Shown here one piece after another: positions 55,350 to 63,059 of a stretch of 64,000 nucleotides of DNA. Both the position numbers and the translations under genes were made by a program. Each line of letters begins with the position of its first letter. The first letter of the stretch is position 1. The notes under the pieces are model-generated. The model ran no database searches. It was not told the origin of the DNA and saw nothing but the letters and a program-made list of their open reading frames with translations. The DNA is from Bacteroidetes bacterium UBA2364 (GTDB lineage Bacteria > Bacteroidota > Rhodothermia > Rhodothermales > UBA2364). Location of the stretch: contig DDTM01000103.1 of the NCBI GenBank assembly GCA_002344075.1, positions 21,656-85,655 on the forward strand, given 5' to 3'.

Positions 55350-55434
55350 TGCCGAAGGGGGGACTCGAACCCCCACGGTAATTGCTTACCGACGGATTTT
55401 AAGTCCGTTGCGTCTACCATTCCGCCACTTCGGC
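55350..55434 (-). tRNA. tRNA-Leu, anticodon UAA
   Basis: The minus strand folds as a type II tRNA of about 85 bases. The acceptor GCCGAAG pairs with CTTCGGC, followed by discriminator A. The anticodon loop CTTAAAA gives UAA, with stem ACGGA/TCCGT. A long variable arm (CGGTAAGCAATTACCG) is present, and the T arm GGGGGTTCGAGTCCCCC has the TTCGA loop. CCA is not encoded. It reads UUA leucine codons. Confidence 0.95.
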
Positions 55435-55532
55435 TAAACAGGACTATTAATGTAAGGAACCTCGGCAAAGAAATCAATCGTGAAGATGTTAATTTTCTAC
55501 TTTTGACCGTATCTTAGAGAAAAAGTGCTGTC

Positions 55533-56339
55533 ATGAAGTCTGATCAAGCTGCCATTATGGCTTCGCTGCGTCGTCATTTGGCGCCATTTGTAGAACGGGC
55601 CTACGCACCCTATTCCCAAAAAAAACAGGCTGTTATCCTGCAACTTTCGGATGGGAGTTGGGTGGCGGGATCGCGGGTGGAAAATGCGTCCTATTCGCTG
55701 GTCATTCCAGCGGCCATTAATGCTTTTTCTACCGCTGTTGCGATGGGTCGCAAAGATGTTGTTGCTATGGTGGCGAGCGATCCTATTGAACGCGAGGACA
55801 TGCTTTATCTAGAACGGGCGATGGGCGTTTCGGTGTCTTTAATCTGTGAAGACGTATTGTTGTTGGGGACCGCTAGGCAACTGCTTAAACCAACAGAGCC
55901 TCTCATTCCTTATTATCCGGTCAATATTCAACGAAGGGAAGATGGGCTTCGTTCGGCAGGTTTTGCAGCACAACAAGCGCTTATTCCAGAATCTTATTTT
56001 CCTGTTGGATGTGTCGTTCTGAGCAAAGATGGTTATATGTGGCCGGGTTGTAATGTGGAATCATCAGACTGGCAGCGTGTCATTTGTGCAGAGCGGAATG
56101 CGCTTGGGACGGCCATAACTTATGGATTTAAAAACTGGTCTGTCATGTACCTGAGTTGTCCTAAAGATCCGTCAGGCACTCCTTGCGGGGCATGTCGCCA
56201 AGTGATGATAGAATTTGCGCCAGATATGGAACTTGTTATGGACCGGGGCTTAGAAACTCCTTTTGTAATAAAGGTACGGGATTTGCTGCCCTTTTCGTTT
56301 ACCGGCGATACCCTTAAAAGCGAAGGAACGTCGTTCTAA
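55533..56339 (+). CDS. cdd: two-domain cytidine deaminase, C-terminal domain active
   Basis: This 268-residue enzyme deaminates cytidine/deoxycytidine to uridine. The catalytic zinc site is in the C-terminal half: CAE (185-187) in VICAERNALG, and PCGAC (217-221) with Cys218 and Cys221. The N-terminal half is a degenerate copy: it keeps VENASYSLVIP (49-59) but has P-A-A where Cys-Ala-Glu should be, and lacks the PCxxC motif. E. coli Cdd is the reverse, with an active N-terminal and inactive C-terminal domain. The two-domain form is therefore probably a separate fusion or a domain loss. It is preceded by tRNA-Leu on the other strand. Confidence 0.88.
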   Translation: MKSDQAAIMASLRRHLAPFVERAYAPYSQKKQAVILQLSDGSWVAGSRVENASYSLVIPAAINAFSTAVAMGRKDVVAMVASDPIEREDMLYLERAMGVSVSLICEDVLLLGTARQLLKPTEPLIPYYPVNIQRREDGLRSAGFAAQQALIPESYFPVGCVVLSKDGYMWPGCNVESSDWQRVICAERNALGTAITYGFKNWSVMYLSCPKDPSGTPCGACRQVMIEFAPDMELVMDRGLETPFVIKVRDLLPFSFTGDTLKSEGTSF

Positions 56340-56404
56340 TAATTAAAAAAGAATGCGCTGCCTGATCCCCATGCGACGCCCACTCCTGAACTGAACTTGC
56401 CTGC

Positions 56405-58531
56405 ATGAGCCTTACGTTTGGCCTTTCACCTTGGGTATTGATACCCGCATTACTGGTAGCCGCAGCCCTCACATGGTGGACGTATGGGCGTAGCCGTCCT
56501 GTACTTCCACTACCAAAACGGCTCTTATTATCTGCATTGCGTTTTCTGACGCTGGCCATTGTCTTGGTCTTGCTTTTTGAACCTATTCTGCGCATGATTC
56601 GGGAACTCCCAAAACGCCCTGTGGTTGCATTTCTGGTAGATACCTCTAAAAGTGTAGGATTGCGAGAGAAAGAACTTCGATCGGCGCTTCAAAAATTAAA
56701 CTGGCGAGAGTTGGACGCCACCATAAAAGTTTATACGTTCGACTCTGCGACGAAGCCGCAGGTATTAGAAAAATTGCCCCAAACCCCTCTTCGCGGCGAA
56801 CGGACGGATTTTTCTACGGCACTTGTCAAAATACGGGAAGAGTTGGGGGATGACAATTTGGGTGGTGTGGTCATTCTATCGGATGGGCAGTACAACACAG
56901 GGCGCAATCCTATATTTCTGGCAGAACGATTTCCAGTTCCAATCCATACCGTTGTCGTGGGAGACTCCACCCGTTCTCGTGATGTCCAAATTCGGAAAGC
57001 AATTACCAATGAATTTGCGTACCTCAACACCCTTGTGCCCGTACAGGTTGGGGTTCGTAATGATGGTTATGATGGCCAAACGGCAACCATTACCCTAACA
57101 GATAATGGACGGATGGTTGGGAGTACCACCGTCAAATTGGTAGCTGGGCAGGAGGTTACCTCCGAGGTTTCCTTCCAGCCGTCTCAATCGGGGTTACGAC
57201 GATTAACGGCATCCGTCACCCGGTTTGATGGTGAATTGACCCACGAAAACAACCAAACCACGGTGGCAGTTCAGGTAATGGATAATAAATTGAGGGTCTT
57301 ATTATTAGGTGGTGCGCCAAGTCCAGACCTTTCTGCACTCCAACAGGTCTTGTTGAGTGATCCTAATTTGGAGGTTTCGCAACTGGTACAAAAAGCGCCC
57401 GGACAATATTATTTTGGTGGTTTTCCGGATAATTTTTCTAGTTATGATTTGTTAATTCTGCATGGCTATCCTGGGCCGGGTACTTCGGCAGCCGAAGTCC
57501 AAAAAGTGGCCAATGCCGCCCGTGAAGGCAAGCCGTTGTTCTTTTTTCTGAGCCAACAAACCAATCTTGGATTGCTTCGTGACGGATTGGGCGAGGTTCT
57601 GCCCGCCAAGCCGTCGGTGGTTCGGAATACCCACATTGAGTCATTCTTTAGCCCATCTGCGGGGGGAGCAGTTCATCCGGTACTTGAAATGGAAACGCCT
57701 AAAACGGATTTGTGGAAGCAACTACCGCCTTTATTGTTTAATCAAAGCAGGTGGGAATTGGCGCCGGAAGCCCGAATATTGGCCTCGCCCCAGATCAATG
57801 GGGTAGTATTGCCAGATCCGTTGTTGGCGGTTCGATCGCGGGGAAAAATTCGATCTGCAACTTTATTGGGTGCTGGAATTTTTCGTTGGCGGAGTTTACC
57901 CGAAGATTTAGATGCCTTGAAAGAGTTTTTACCGAATCTTACCCTGAATAGCTTGCGCTGGGTAACCTCGCGTCAAGACGACAAGCCCGTTCGGGTGCGG
58001 TCAACGCGCACCCTGTATGGAAGTGGTGAAGCCGTGCAGTTTTCGGGTCAGGTTTTTGATGAAAGCTTGAATCCCATTGATCGGGCATTGGTACAGTTGA
58101 CCATTTTAGGGCCAGATGGGGATGAGATCCCGCTGACATTGGGCGGATTGGGTAGTGGGCGTTATTTTGGGGATGCTGGCACGCTCCCACCTGGTAGCTA
58201 CACCTATCGGGCAACGGCAAAATTGGGAGAACAGACATTGGGTTCGGATGCTGGAGCTTTTGCCGTGGGAGCCTTAAGCTTGGAATTTCAAGAAACTGCT
58301 GCAAATGCAGGCTTAATGCGAGGGTTGGCACAACGCTCTAACGGACTTTTTTCTCATGCAAAGGATGCAGGCTCCTTCATCCAGCGCCTAAAAGAATCTG
58401 GTAAAATAAAACCAACTTTTTCTAAGCAAGAAACTGATTTGGAACCATGGACGTTGTGGTGGCTCTTGCTTACCCTTGTCTCGCTCCTCTCGGTTGAGTG
58501 GTTCCTGAGAAAACGCAATGGCCTTTTATAA
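56405..58531 (+). CDS. membrane protein with a von Willebrand factor A domain
   Basis: This is a 708-residue protein. Two N-terminal membrane segments (about 8-24 and 40-58) are followed by a VWA domain with the MIDAS motif DTSKS (79-83) and GGVVILSDGQYNTGRN. A glutamine-amidotransferase-like region (about 300-470, LRVLLLGGAPSPDL, YDLLILHGYPGPG) follows, then beta-rich sequence, and a final membrane helix (TLWWLLLTLVSLLSVEWFL). The arrangement matches large VWA/BatA-type proteins of Bacteroidota, possibly part of a membrane or cell-envelope homeostasis complex. No other Bat genes are present nearby. It starts 65 bp after cdd. Confidence 0.85.
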   Translation: MSLTFGLSPWVLIPALLVAAALTWWTYGRSRPVLPLPKRLLLSALRFLTLAIVLVLLFEPILRMIRELPKRPVVAFLVDTSKSVGLREKELRSALQKLNWRELDATIKVYTFDSATKPQVLEKLPQTPLRGERTDFSTALVKIREELGDDNLGGVVILSDGQYNTGRNPIFLAERFPVPIHTVVVGDSTRSRDVQIRKAITNEFAYLNTLVPVQVGVRNDGYDGQTATITLTDNGRMVGSTTVKLVAGQEVTSEVSFQPSQSGLRRLTASVTRFDGELTHENNQTTVAVQVMDNKLRVLLLGGAPSPDLSALQQVLLSDPNLEVSQLVQKAPGQYYFGGFPDNFSSYDLLILHGYPGPGTSAAEVQKVANAAREGKPLFFFLSQQTNLGLLRDGLGEVLPAKPSVVRNTHIESFFSPSAGGAVHPVLEMETPKTDLWKQLPPLLFNQSRWELAPEARILASPQINGVVLPDPLLAVRSRGKIRSATLLGAGIFRWRSLPEDLDALKEFLPNLTLNSLRWVTSRQDDKPVRVRSTRTLYGSGEAVQFSGQVFDESLNPIDRALVQLTILGPDGDEIPLTLGGLGSGRYFGDAGTLPPGSYTYRATAKLGEQTLGSDAGAFAVGALSLEFQETAANAGLMRGLAQRSNGLFSHAKDAGSFIQRLKESGKIKPTFSKQETDLEPWTLWWLLLTLVSLLSVEWFLRKRNGLL

Positions 58532-58619
58532 CATTTTCGCTTAATCTTATAAGATTTTGGATGTTGAATGGACATCAAAGAGCGTAATATAATTTCCCCT
58601 TGATTTATCGAGAAGTTGA

Positions 58620-59378
58620 ATGGATGATTTTTTATGGCTACAAAGCCGATATCTAACGCTTCAATCCGGCACTACCGGTCTATCTTTTGATGCACTCAGC
58701 CGTTTTTCTGAACCGCTATGGGTGTTTTATGGTTTGGAAAAATCCGCCGTTCTGGATGAACTAGAATATACTGAGGATTTGGATTTGATGGATACAGCCG
58801 TTTCCATTATGGAATCTGCACGTCTTTTCTGGGCCTATTTCCGAACACCGAAGGAAAAAAAAGCCGAGACGCTGGGAATATTGGAAGACCGGATGTTGGG
58901 TGAAATGCCGGAACCAGAAGATCAGGAGGATTTTCGGGAACTGGTAGAAAAAATGGAAGCGGGGTTTAAACGGTTTTCCAAAACTGCCATTCAGCAGGCA
59001 GAGGAAAATAGTGGATATAAAACCCAAACATTTCAACAAGTCATTGAAGCCTTAGAGGCCGATCAACCAACGCCAGCGACTACCGAAATCTTTCTAGCGG
59101 ATGATGATGACGTCATGACACAGTCGCCCGATGTACTCGCTCGGTTTGCGGCTCCGTTGCTGGAAAAAATTGACCCCTCAGACCCCGACGCCTTTGATGA
59201 ATCTTTTAGCAAAGCCGCCGATTATTGGGAATACGCCCGATCACCAGAATCCGAAAAACCTCGGATTTTAATGGTGCTGAAACGTAAATATGCCAAAAGA
59301 CCAGAAGAGTTGGCTTTGATTGAAAACGAAGCTCAAATGATGAGCGAGCAATTTGTCCGAATGTTTTCTGCAAAATAG
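58620..59378 (+). CDS. unknown cytoplasmic protein with two similar helical units
   Basis: I do not recognise this 252-residue protein. It contains two related segments: ALSRFSEPLWVFYGLEKSAV with later ESARLFWAYFRTPKEKKAET (first half), and VLARFAAPLLEKI with SKAADYWEYARSPESEKPRI (second half). The W-x-Y-x-R-(T/S)-P-x-x-(E)K pattern repeats. They are joined by an acidic linker (about 90-165). No signal peptide or membrane segment is present. It lies 88 bp after the VWA gene and 3 bp before the amidohydrolase gene, so it is probably co-transcribed with the latter. Its function is unknown. Confidence 0.65.
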   Translation: MDDFLWLQSRYLTLQSGTTGLSFDALSRFSEPLWVFYGLEKSAVLDELEYTEDLDLMDTAVSIMESARLFWAYFRTPKEKKAETLGILEDRMLGEMPEPEDQEDFRELVEKMEAGFKRFSKTAIQQAEENSGYKTQTFQQVIEALEADQPTPATTEIFLADDDDVMTQSPDVLARFAAPLLEKIDPSDPDAFDESFSKAADYWEYARSPESEKPRILMVLKRKYAKRPEELALIENEAQMMSEQFVRMFSAK

Positions 59379-59381
59379 ACC

Positions 59382-60596
59382 ATGCACAAAACCATCGCTT
59401 TTCCCGAGTTGGTTCTGCCGGACTTTTCGGTTTTCCCGAAAGGGGTCGGCAGTTTTAATTTTTTGTCTGGTGTCCGAAGACACCTTCACCAATACCCCGA
59501 ATTGGGCTTTCATGAAATGAATACCGCCCAGTTCCTACGAGGTGTCCTGTGTCAAGCGGGTTTAAAACCAAGTGCCCCTCTTGGGAAAACGGGTTTCTTT
59601 GTGGACATTGAGGGGTTACCAAATGGGCGTGCGGTGGGTTATCGGGCAGATATGGATGCTCTTCCTATCCAAGACCTAAAAAAGGTACCATACGCATCAA
59701 AAACAAGTGGCAAGGCCCACTTATGTGGTCATGATATCCATAGTACAGTTGCCGTAGGGGTGGCTTTGGCACTTCTGGCACGCCGTGCGTCTTTTCGTGG
59801 GAAGGTTCGGGTTTTTTTTCAGCCTGCCGAAGAAACCTCGCCCAGTGGCGCACCGCTAATGATTCGTGATGGTGTGTTGGAGGGTTTAGAGGCTGCTTTT
59901 GCCTTACATGTAGATCCTACCTTGCCCACAGGTATATTTGGTCTTAAAGCGGGGGCTTCTACTGCTGCTGCCGATACCTTTCAGGTGCGGGTTTCTGGTG
60001 AAAAAACGGGCCACTCCGCACGCCCTCATGAATCCGGGGATCCGGTTTGGATTATTACCCAAATCATGAATGCTTTATACCAATTGGTGGGACGTATTAC
60101 CGACAGCAGAAATCCGGCTGTTCTGACCATTTGCACCCTCGAAGCCGGCAAAGCCTTGAATGTCATCCCTAAAACAGCCTCTTTTGGCGGAACCTTGCGG
60201 GTGGCAGACCAGCAAGACCGCTTTAAACTTCGTCAGCACCTGATACAGACTGTAGAACAGATTGGAACATTGTACGGTGCTATCCCCGAAGTGTCATATC
60301 AGTTTGGTGCACCAGCGGTTATAAATGACCCTGGATTGCACCAAGTGGTCTCGGAAACAACCAAGCGGCTTTTTGGGAGCGAGGCCATTTTTAAGATCCC
60401 ACGTCCAAGTATGGGTGCAGAAGATTTTTCACATTATGGCGAATATCTACCCATTTATTTGGTACGCCTAGGAACCCAAAGCAGTGCATCAACAGCATAT
60501 CCGCTACATGATGCCCGTTTTGATGCGGATGAGCACGCGCTTCAGCCAGCCATTGAATTGATGACCGCAAGCCTGATTCATTTTCTGGAATCTTAG
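59382..60596 (+). CDS. M20-family amidohydrolase/peptidase
   Basis: This 404-residue metal-dependent hydrolase has RADMDALP (88-95), CGHDIH (115-120) and PAEE (about 148-151), giving the metal-binding and catalytic acid residues of the M20D branch, plus GAEDF near the C-terminus. These enzymes cleave N-acyl amino acids, hippurate-like or indole-acetyl amino acid conjugates; which one is not determined by sequence. No signal peptide is seen, so it is cytoplasmic. It follows the unknown gene with a 3-bp gap. Confidence 0.9.
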   Translation: MHKTIAFPELVLPDFSVFPKGVGSFNFLSGVRRHLHQYPELGFHEMNTAQFLRGVLCQAGLKPSAPLGKTGFFVDIEGLPNGRAVGYRADMDALPIQDLKKVPYASKTSGKAHLCGHDIHSTVAVGVALALLARRASFRGKVRVFFQPAEETSPSGAPLMIRDGVLEGLEAAFALHVDPTLPTGIFGLKAGASTAAADTFQVRVSGEKTGHSARPHESGDPVWIITQIMNALYQLVGRITDSRNPAVLTICTLEAGKALNVIPKTASFGGTLRVADQQDRFKLRQHLIQTVEQIGTLYGAIPEVSYQFGAPAVINDPGLHQVVSETTKRLFGSEAIFKIPRPSMGAEDFSHYGEYLPIYLVRLGTQSSASTAYPLHDARFDADEHALQPAIELMTASLIHFLES

Positions 60597-60707
60597 CAAC
60601 ATCATTCGGGATTTTCCTCAAACACCCCTATATTAGCACTTCTCCCAACATGGAATGGGGTGTCCTGATTGCTCTAAGGGCTTTCCAAGGCCCAGAAACC
60701 TACGATC

Positions 60708-62444
60708 ATGAAGCGTTTTATATTTCTTCTGCTGGGGCTGGCGTGCATCTTGCCCGTAAAAAGTGTTGCGCAAGCCGTTCCCTTACCACTTGAGGTTGTC
60801 ATTAACGAAATCCACTACAATCCATTAGGTTCGGATGACTTGGAGTTTCTGGAATTGTACAACGTTTCCAATAAGACCTTTGATCTGAAAGACTTTCGGT
60901 TTAAGGACGATACGGCTACCATCCGCACCATTATCGGTACCTCCACGTTACTGCTACCAGGCGCTTATGTAGTTCTGGCAAAAGACGGTACGTTGTTTCC
61001 AACTGCCTACCCAACTGCAAAAGCCATTATTCCACCTTCGTGGCCAGCGCTCAATAACGATTCCGAAGTGGTGACACTGCTTTATGGAAATACAACCATA
61101 GACCAAGTATCGTACCGTAGTTCATGGGGAGGGACAGACGTTTCATTGGAGCGGGTTGACCCTAACAGCGCTTCGAACAATGCGGCTAACTGGGGTTCTT
61201 GTACAGATCCGGCAAAGGCCACTCCCGGTAAACAAAACAGCATTTATAAACCTGATGTGGAGCCGCCGAAGGTGTTAATCGCTCGGCAAACTACCAACAC
61301 TACCGTACAGGTCGTTTTTAATGAACCATTGTTGGCCACATCGGTACAGCCTACTGGTTTTCGATTGGGTGGTGTTGCGCCTAATGCTGCTGCTCTCAGT
61401 ACAGACGGGCTTTCGGTTATCCTCACATTTACCAATGTGACTACAGGAATGCTGACCATCACTGGCGTGCAAGACTTGGCCAAGAATGCCGTTTCCACCC
61501 TTCAAGTGGTTCTTGCAAGATTCCCACAGCCCGGCGAACTCCTCATCAATGAAATCATGTTCGATCCCTTGGCCGACACGAAGGACAGTATTCCGGATCA
61601 AACCGAATATTTTGAATTGGTAAATATTTCTACTGCGGCTTTGGACATCACAAATTTATTCTGGACCAATGCGCCGGATGAAAATGGTAAAGCGGATACC
61701 ATTCGGGTCTCGGTTGGAAATCGTTCTGTGGCGCCGGGTGGTTATGTGGCCATTTCTTCAGAGCCTGGCTTTAATGCGGCAGCCCCTGCCAGTACCTCGA
61801 AATTGGCGAAGGCATTTGGGGGGATTTTATTTGATGATCCCAGTATCACTTTTGTACCCATAGACAGGACTTCCCTTAGCCTGACCAATTCTGGGGAAAC
61901 AATCCGTTTGCATCGCTCCGATAAAACCGTTCTGGACGAAGTGTCCTATTTGCCGGAATGGCATAATCCAAATATGTTGGTGACCAAAGGGGTGGCACTG
62001 GAGCGTATAAGTCCTTCGACAACTTCCAATAAGGCAAATAATTGGACAAGTAGTGCCGGACTTCAAGGAGGGACACCCGGTAAGCAAAACAGTGTGTACA
62101 CCGCTGGAGAAGTGCCACAAAATAGCGGGAAGATCAGTGTTCGTCCTTCCCCATTTTCTCCCGATCAGGATGGCAAAGATGATGTTGCCGCCATTTCATA
62201 TAAACTTATCACCACTACTTCGTTGATTCGTGTGCGCATTTATGACAGCACAGGACGTCTGGTGCGCACTCTTGAAGAAGCTGTACTCGGTACACAAGAA
62301 GGAACCCTATTCTGGGATGGGCTGGATGAGGCGGGACAATCGCTTCGGGTTGGCATCTACATTGTCCTCTTAGAGTCTGTAGATCGTAGTACGGGTACAA
62401 CGGAGGCCTATAAGGCACCAGTAGTATTGGCCCGGAAATTCTGA
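60708..62444 (+). CDS. exported protein with two lamin-tail-like domains and a FlgD-like C-terminus
   Basis: This 578-residue protein has a signal peptide (FIFLLLGLACILPVKSVAQ). Two lamin-tail-domain-like units are visible: VVINEIHYNPLGSDDLEFLE near the N-terminus, and LLINEIMFDPLADT with TEYFELVNISTAALDITNL in the middle. Each is followed by a VSYRSSWGGTDVSLERV- / VSYLPEWHNPNM-type segment and TPGKQNS. Between them lies an Ig-like strand region. The C-terminus (GKISVRPSPFSPDQDGKDD ... GRLVRTLEEAVLGTQ) matches the FlgD-Ig/T9SS-type sorting-associated domain. It is likely exported and surface or matrix associated. The ligand is unknown. Confidence 0.82.
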   Translation: MKRFIFLLLGLACILPVKSVAQAVPLPLEVVINEIHYNPLGSDDLEFLELYNVSNKTFDLKDFRFKDDTATIRTIIGTSTLLLPGAYVVLAKDGTLFPTAYPTAKAIIPPSWPALNNDSEVVTLLYGNTTIDQVSYRSSWGGTDVSLERVDPNSASNNAANWGSCTDPAKATPGKQNSIYKPDVEPPKVLIARQTTNTTVQVVFNEPLLATSVQPTGFRLGGVAPNAAALSTDGLSVILTFTNVTTGMLTITGVQDLAKNAVSTLQVVLARFPQPGELLINEIMFDPLADTKDSIPDQTEYFELVNISTAALDITNLFWTNAPDENGKADTIRVSVGNRSVAPGGYVAISSEPGFNAAAPASTSKLAKAFGGILFDDPSITFVPIDRTSLSLTNSGETIRLHRSDKTVLDEVSYLPEWHNPNMLVTKGVALERISPSTTSNKANNWTSSAGLQGGTPGKQNSVYTAGEVPQNSGKISVRPSPFSPDQDGKDDVAAISYKLITTTSLIRVRIYDSTGRLVRTLEEAVLGTQEGTLFWDGLDEAGQSLRVGIYIVLLESVDRSTGTTEAYKAPVVLARKF

Positions 62445-62550
62445 TCAACCCTTCATAGGCCATAGAACGACTTTACAATTTCGTTCGGAACCCATTCGGG
62501 TAAGGCTGGTTAGAGGGCTAAATTAAACAACCAAGCCGAAATTTAAAAAA

Positions 62551-62898
62551 ATGAGTACCGTAATTGCAGATGCTCCAATCAGAATAACTACCAAGGCCGC
62601 CGAAGAAATCCGGAAAATCTTGGTAACCAAGCAAATCCCAGAAGGATATGCCCTACGTGTCGGGGTTAAAGGTGGAGGATGCTCCGGCATGTCGTATGTG
62701 TTGGGGTTTGACAAAAAAAAGGAGTTTGACCAATTGTTTGAAATAGAAGGCATTCAGGTGCTGATGGATAAACGCCACGGTTTGTACCTCATAGACACCA
62801 CGGTGGACTATCATGATGGGCTTAACAATCGAGGGTTTATTTTTGATAATCCAAATGCCACCGCAACATGTGGTTGTGGCTCCAGCTTCTCTGCCTGA
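62551..62898 (+). CDS. IscA/ErpA/SufA-type iron-sulfur carrier
   Basis: This 115-residue A-type iron-sulfur carrier inserts or transfers Fe-S clusters to apo-enzymes. The three conserved cysteines are present: Cys44 (GGGCSGMSY) and Cys107/Cys109 in the C-terminal TCGCGSSF. The first cysteine context and the CxC end are diagnostic. Length is normal for the family. No SUF operon genes flank it, so it is probably a stand-alone carrier. It is followed by a strong terminator. Confidence 0.92.
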   Translation: MSTVIADAPIRITTKAAEEIRKILVTKQIPEGYALRVGVKGGGCSGMSYVLGFDKKKEFDQLFEIEGIQVLMDKRHGLYLIDTTVDYHDGLNNRGFIFDNPNATATCGCGSSFSA

Positions 62899-62924
62899 GC
62901 GTGCAGATACGGGGCTAATGTGCT

Positions 62925-62960
62925 AAAGGAGCGGTCGCAGTTGCCGATGCTCCTTTTTTT
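62925..62960 (+). terminator. terminator of the iron-sulfur carrier gene
   Basis: AAAGGAGC (62925-62932) and GCTCCTTT (62949-62956) form an eight-pair stem, followed by a T run to 62960. Confidence 0.85.
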
Positions 62961-62961
62961 C

Positions 62962-62995
62962 AACAAACGGTGTTTTTTTTGGTTTTCCGTTTGTT
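62962..62995. promoter_or_regulatory. nine-base inverted repeat upstream of clpC
   Basis: AACAAACGG (62962-62970) and CCGTTTGTT (62987-62995) are perfect inverted repeats 16 bases apart, 64 bp before the clpC start. They match neither CIRCE nor the CtsR heptad. They could be an operator for an unknown heat-shock regulator or a hairpin. Confidence 0.4.
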
Positions 62996-63059
62996 ATTGG
63001 ACAGATCGTTTTGTAAGATAAACAGACCACTTAAACCGCAATCATGCGGTGACACCAAC

